NCBI RefSeq assembly: GCF_051020985.1 | Contig: NW_027475173.1 | Span: forward strand, 124,001-188,000 | Source: Nomia melanderi | Lineage: Eukaryota > Arthropoda > Insecta > Hymenoptera > Halictidae | Direction: 5' to 3' | Length of the DNA stretch: 64,000 bases | Shown here: piece by piece, positions 61,350 through 64,000 of the stretch | Layout of the letters: each line of letters starts with the position of its first letter | Numbering within the stretch: position 1 is the first letter of the stretch | The notes under the pieces: generated by a model | What the model saw: only the letters and a program-made list of their open reading frames with translations | What the model was told of the DNA's origin: nothing | Database searches by the model: none | Translations under genes and position numbers: made by a program

Positions 61350-64000
61350 ACCAGATATATCCTGGATTTTTACATGATCTTGGGTGACGGATTCCGAATA
61401 TCTGTAATTTTCTCGGCCACTGGTGGTCCGAGGTTGTTCCTGCGGCACTGATTCATTCGCCAGTGCCTCCTACAGACAATGCACTTTGATTTATTGCGCT
61501 ATCTGTAATAGCACCCGAGATATCGCCAGATATATATTGGCTTTTTCCCTGACCCTGAGTGTCCGGCCCCATGAGACTGTGGTTTTCTCGGCCCCTGGTG
61601 GTCCGAGGTCGTTCCAGCTGCACAGATTCATGCGCCAGGGCCTCCTGCAGATAATGCACTTTGGTTTATTGCGCTATCTCTAATAGCACCCGAGATATCA
61701 CCAGATATATATTGGATTTTCCCCTGACCCTGAGTGTCCGGCCCCATGAGACTGTGGTTTTCTCGGCCCCTGGTGGTCCGAGGTCGTTCCCGCTTTCCAG
61801 ATTCATGCGCCAGGGCCTCCTACAGACAATGCACTTTGATTTATTGCGCTATCTTTAATAGCACCCGAGATATCACCAGATATATATTGGATTTTTCCCT
61901 GACCCTGAGTGTCCGGCACCATGTGTCGGTGGTTTTCTCGGCCCCTGGAGATCCGAGGTCGTTCCCGCTGCACAGATTCATTCGCAAAGGCCTCCTGCAG
62001 ACTATGCACTTTGATTTATTGCGCTATCTGTAATAGCACCCGAGATATCACCAGATATATATTTGATTTTCCCCTGACCCCGAGTGTCCGGCGGCATGAG
62101 ACGGTGGTTTTCTCGGCCACTGGTGGTCCGAGGTCGTTCCTGCGGCACAGATTCATTCGCCAGTGCCTCCTACAGACAATGCACTTTGATTTATTGCGCT
62201 ATCTCTAATAGCACCCGAGATATCACCAGATATATATTGAATTTTCCCCTGACCCTGAGTGTACGGCCCCATGAGACTGTGGTTTTCTCGGCCCCTGGTG
62301 GTCCGAAGTCGTTCCCGCTGCACAGATTCATGCGCCATGGCCTCCCGCGGATAATTCACTTTGGTTTATTGCGCTATCTCTAATAGCACCCGAAATATCA
62401 CCAGATATATATTGGATTTTTCCCTGACCCTGAGTGTCCGGCCCCATGTGTCGGTGGTTTTCTCGGCCCCTGTTGATCCGAGGTCGTTCCCGCTGCACAG
62501 ATGCATGCGCCAGGGCCTCCCGCGGATAATTCACTTTGGTTTATTGCGCTATCTCTAATAGCACCCGAAATATCACCAGATATATATTGGATTTTTCCCT
62601 GACCCTGAGTGTCCGGCCCCATGTGTCGGTGGTTTTCTCGGCCCCTGTTGATCCGAGGTCGTTCCCGCTGCACAGATGCATGCGCCAGGGCCTCCTGCAA
62701 ATAATTCACTTTGGTTTATTGCGCTATCTCTAATAGCACCCGTGATTTCACCAGATATATATTGGATTTTCCCCTGACCCTGAGTGTCCGGCCCCATGTG
62801 TCGATGGTTTTCTTGGCCCCTGTTGATCCGAGGTCGTTCCCGCTGCAAAGATTCATGCGCCAGGGCCACCTGCAAATAATTCACTTTGGTTTATTGCGCT
62901 ATCTCTAATAGCACCCGTGATTTCACCAGATATATATTGGATTTTTCCCTGACCCTGAGTGTCCGGCCCCATGAGACTGTGGATTTCTCGGCCCCTGGTG
63001 GTCCGAGGTCGTTCCAGCTGCACAGATTCATGCGCCAGGGCCTCCTGCAGATAATGCACTTTGGTTTATTGCGCTATCTGTAATAGCACCCGAGATATCA
63101 CCAGATATATATTTGATTTATCCCTGACCCTGAGTTTCCGGCCCCATGAGACGGTGGTTTACTCGGCCCCTGGTGGTCGGAGGTCGTTCCCGTTGCACAG
63201 ATGCATGCGCCAGGGCCTCCTTCAGATAACTCACTTTGGTTTATTGCGCTATCTCTAATAGCACCCGAGATATCACCAGATATATATTGAATTTTCCCCT
63301 GACCCTGAGTGTCCGGCCCCATGTGACTGTGGTTTTCTCGGCCCCTGGTGGTCCGAGGTCGTTCCCGCCGGGCAGATCTATGCGCCAGGGTCTCCTACAG
63401 ACCATGCACTTTGGTTTATTGCGCTATCTCTAATAGCACCCGAGATATCACCAGATATATATTGGATTTTCCCCTGACCCTGAGTATCCGGCCCCATGAG
63501 ACTGTGGTTTTCTCGGCCCCTGGTGGTCCGATGTCGTTCCCGCTGCCCAGATTCATGCGCCAGGGCCTCCTACAGACAATGCACTTTGATTTATTGCGCT
63601 ATCTGTAATAGCACCCGAAATATCACCAGATATATATTGGATTTTTCCCTGACCCTGAGTGTCCGGCCCCATGTGTCGGTGGTTTTCTCGGCCCCTGTTG
63701 ATCCGAGGTCGTTCCCGCTGCACAGATGCATGCGCCAGGGCCTCCTGCAAATAATTCACTTTGGTTTATTGCGCTATCTCTAATAGCACCCGTGATTTCA
63801 CCAGATATATATTGGATTTTCCCCTGACCCTGAGTGTCCGGCCCCATGTGTCGGTGGTTTTCTCGGCCCCTGTTGATCCGAGGTCGTTCCCGCTGCACAG
63901 ATGCATGCGCCAGGGCCACCTGCAAATAATTCACTTTGGTTTATTGCGCTATCTCTAATAGCACCCGTGATTTCACCAGATATATATTGGATTTTTCCCT
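61350..64000 (+). repeat. 28-monomer HOR copy B (truncated by the window end)
   Basis: It matches 56,450-59,100 through the last base of the window; the one difference that I noticed is ATGATCTTGGG (61,375) against ATGACCTTGGG. Just upstream, 61,034-61,150 repeats 56,309-56,425 at a spacing of 27 units, and one unit separates it from the start of the match. The remainder of the second copy must lie beyond the window. Confidence 0.88.

Larger units (their letters stand above)
1..64000 (+). repeat. 175-bp satellite DNA array, head-to-tail, spanning the whole window
   Basis: A 175-bp unit repeats without interruption from the first to the last base. The phase word ACCCGAG (or a one-base variant) recurs every 173-176 bp from 128 to 63,963, which makes 365 full units totalling 63,835 bp, 40 bp less than 365 x 175. 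All units are in the same orientation: the TAATAG word is on the + strand throughout. No unique DNA, transposon, microsatellite, telomere repeat or inversion was seen. Long arrays with higher-order structure are typical of eukaryotic centromeric or pericentromeric heterochromatin; that location is inference. The host species cannot be told from the sequence, and I do not recognise the monomer as a named family. Confidence 0.97.

Noticed and set aside
1..64000. CENP-B box (pattern NTTCGNNNNANNCGGGN, either strand)
   Set aside because: I checked TTCG words (TTCGCTATATC, GTTCGAGCTGC, TTCGCCAGG, TTCGCAAAGG) and CCCG words (CCCGCTGCAC, CCCGAGATATC, CCCGCTTTCCAG); none meets the core pattern. A pattern scan would settle it.
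1..64000. Human-type alpha satellite or another named centromere family
   Set aside because: The period is 175, not 171, GC is about 51%, and the monomer does not resemble alpha satellite. I recall no named family that fits; a database search is needed.
1..64000. CRISPR array or bacterial repeat region
   Set aside because: The whole 175-bp unit repeats with no unique spacers, and there are no cas-like genes.

Overview
The whole window is one tandem satellite-DNA array and contains no gene that I can support. The unit is 175 bp and every unit lies head-to-tail in the same orientation. I see no unique sequence, transposon insertion, inversion or RNA gene. Using the ACCCGAG word as phase mark, the first full unit starts at 128 and the last ends at 63,962, giving 365 complete units plus partial ones at each edge. 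The window therefore lies inside a larger array. Long higher-order satellite of this kind points to a eukaryotic centromeric or pericentromeric (heterochromatic) region. The sequence alone does not tell me the species, and I do not recognise the monomer as a named family. It is not human-type alpha satellite: the period differs, it is about 51% GC, and I see no CENP-B box.

Layout. Three broad monomer families alternate. Left type occupies about 1-9,400 and recurs at 20.5-21.6, 24.0-25.1 and 33.9-42.1 kb; it is rich in units reading GACAGTCCGG and GGTCGATCCC. Middle type covers about 10-20 kb and 25.9-29.1 kb, with TTTTCACTGACC and TTTTACCCTGACC units. Right type runs from about 42.2 kb to the end, with CGCTGCCCAG or CGCTGGCCAG and AGATGCATGCGCC units. 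Within these, many local higher-order repeats (HORs) occur, all whole numbers of monomers: a 35-mer (6,117 bp) with a nested 9-mer (1,573 bp) at 1-9,407; a 6-mer (1,048 bp) doubled into a 12-mer (2,096 bp) at 12,861-17,052; a 20-mer (3,498 bp) twice at 18,128-25,123; 10-mer and 3-mer duplications at 25-28 kb; a 13-mer (2,273 bp) twice at 32,796-37,341; a 7-mer (1,225 bp) twice at 42,415-44,864; a 9-mer (1,575 bp) almost three times at 52,933-57,471; and a 28-mer (4,900 bp) from 56,450, cut by the window end.

The biological content is the recombination history: in-register unequal crossover, short gene-conversion tracts, hybrid monomers, and a recurring patch of foreign-looking sequence inside otherwise ordinary units. 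The open reading frames are by-products of the repeat: 175 leaves remainder 1 on division by 3, and each unit carries the double stop TAATAG, so frames rotate and close after one to three units. Breakpoints below were placed by eye and may be off by tens of bases.
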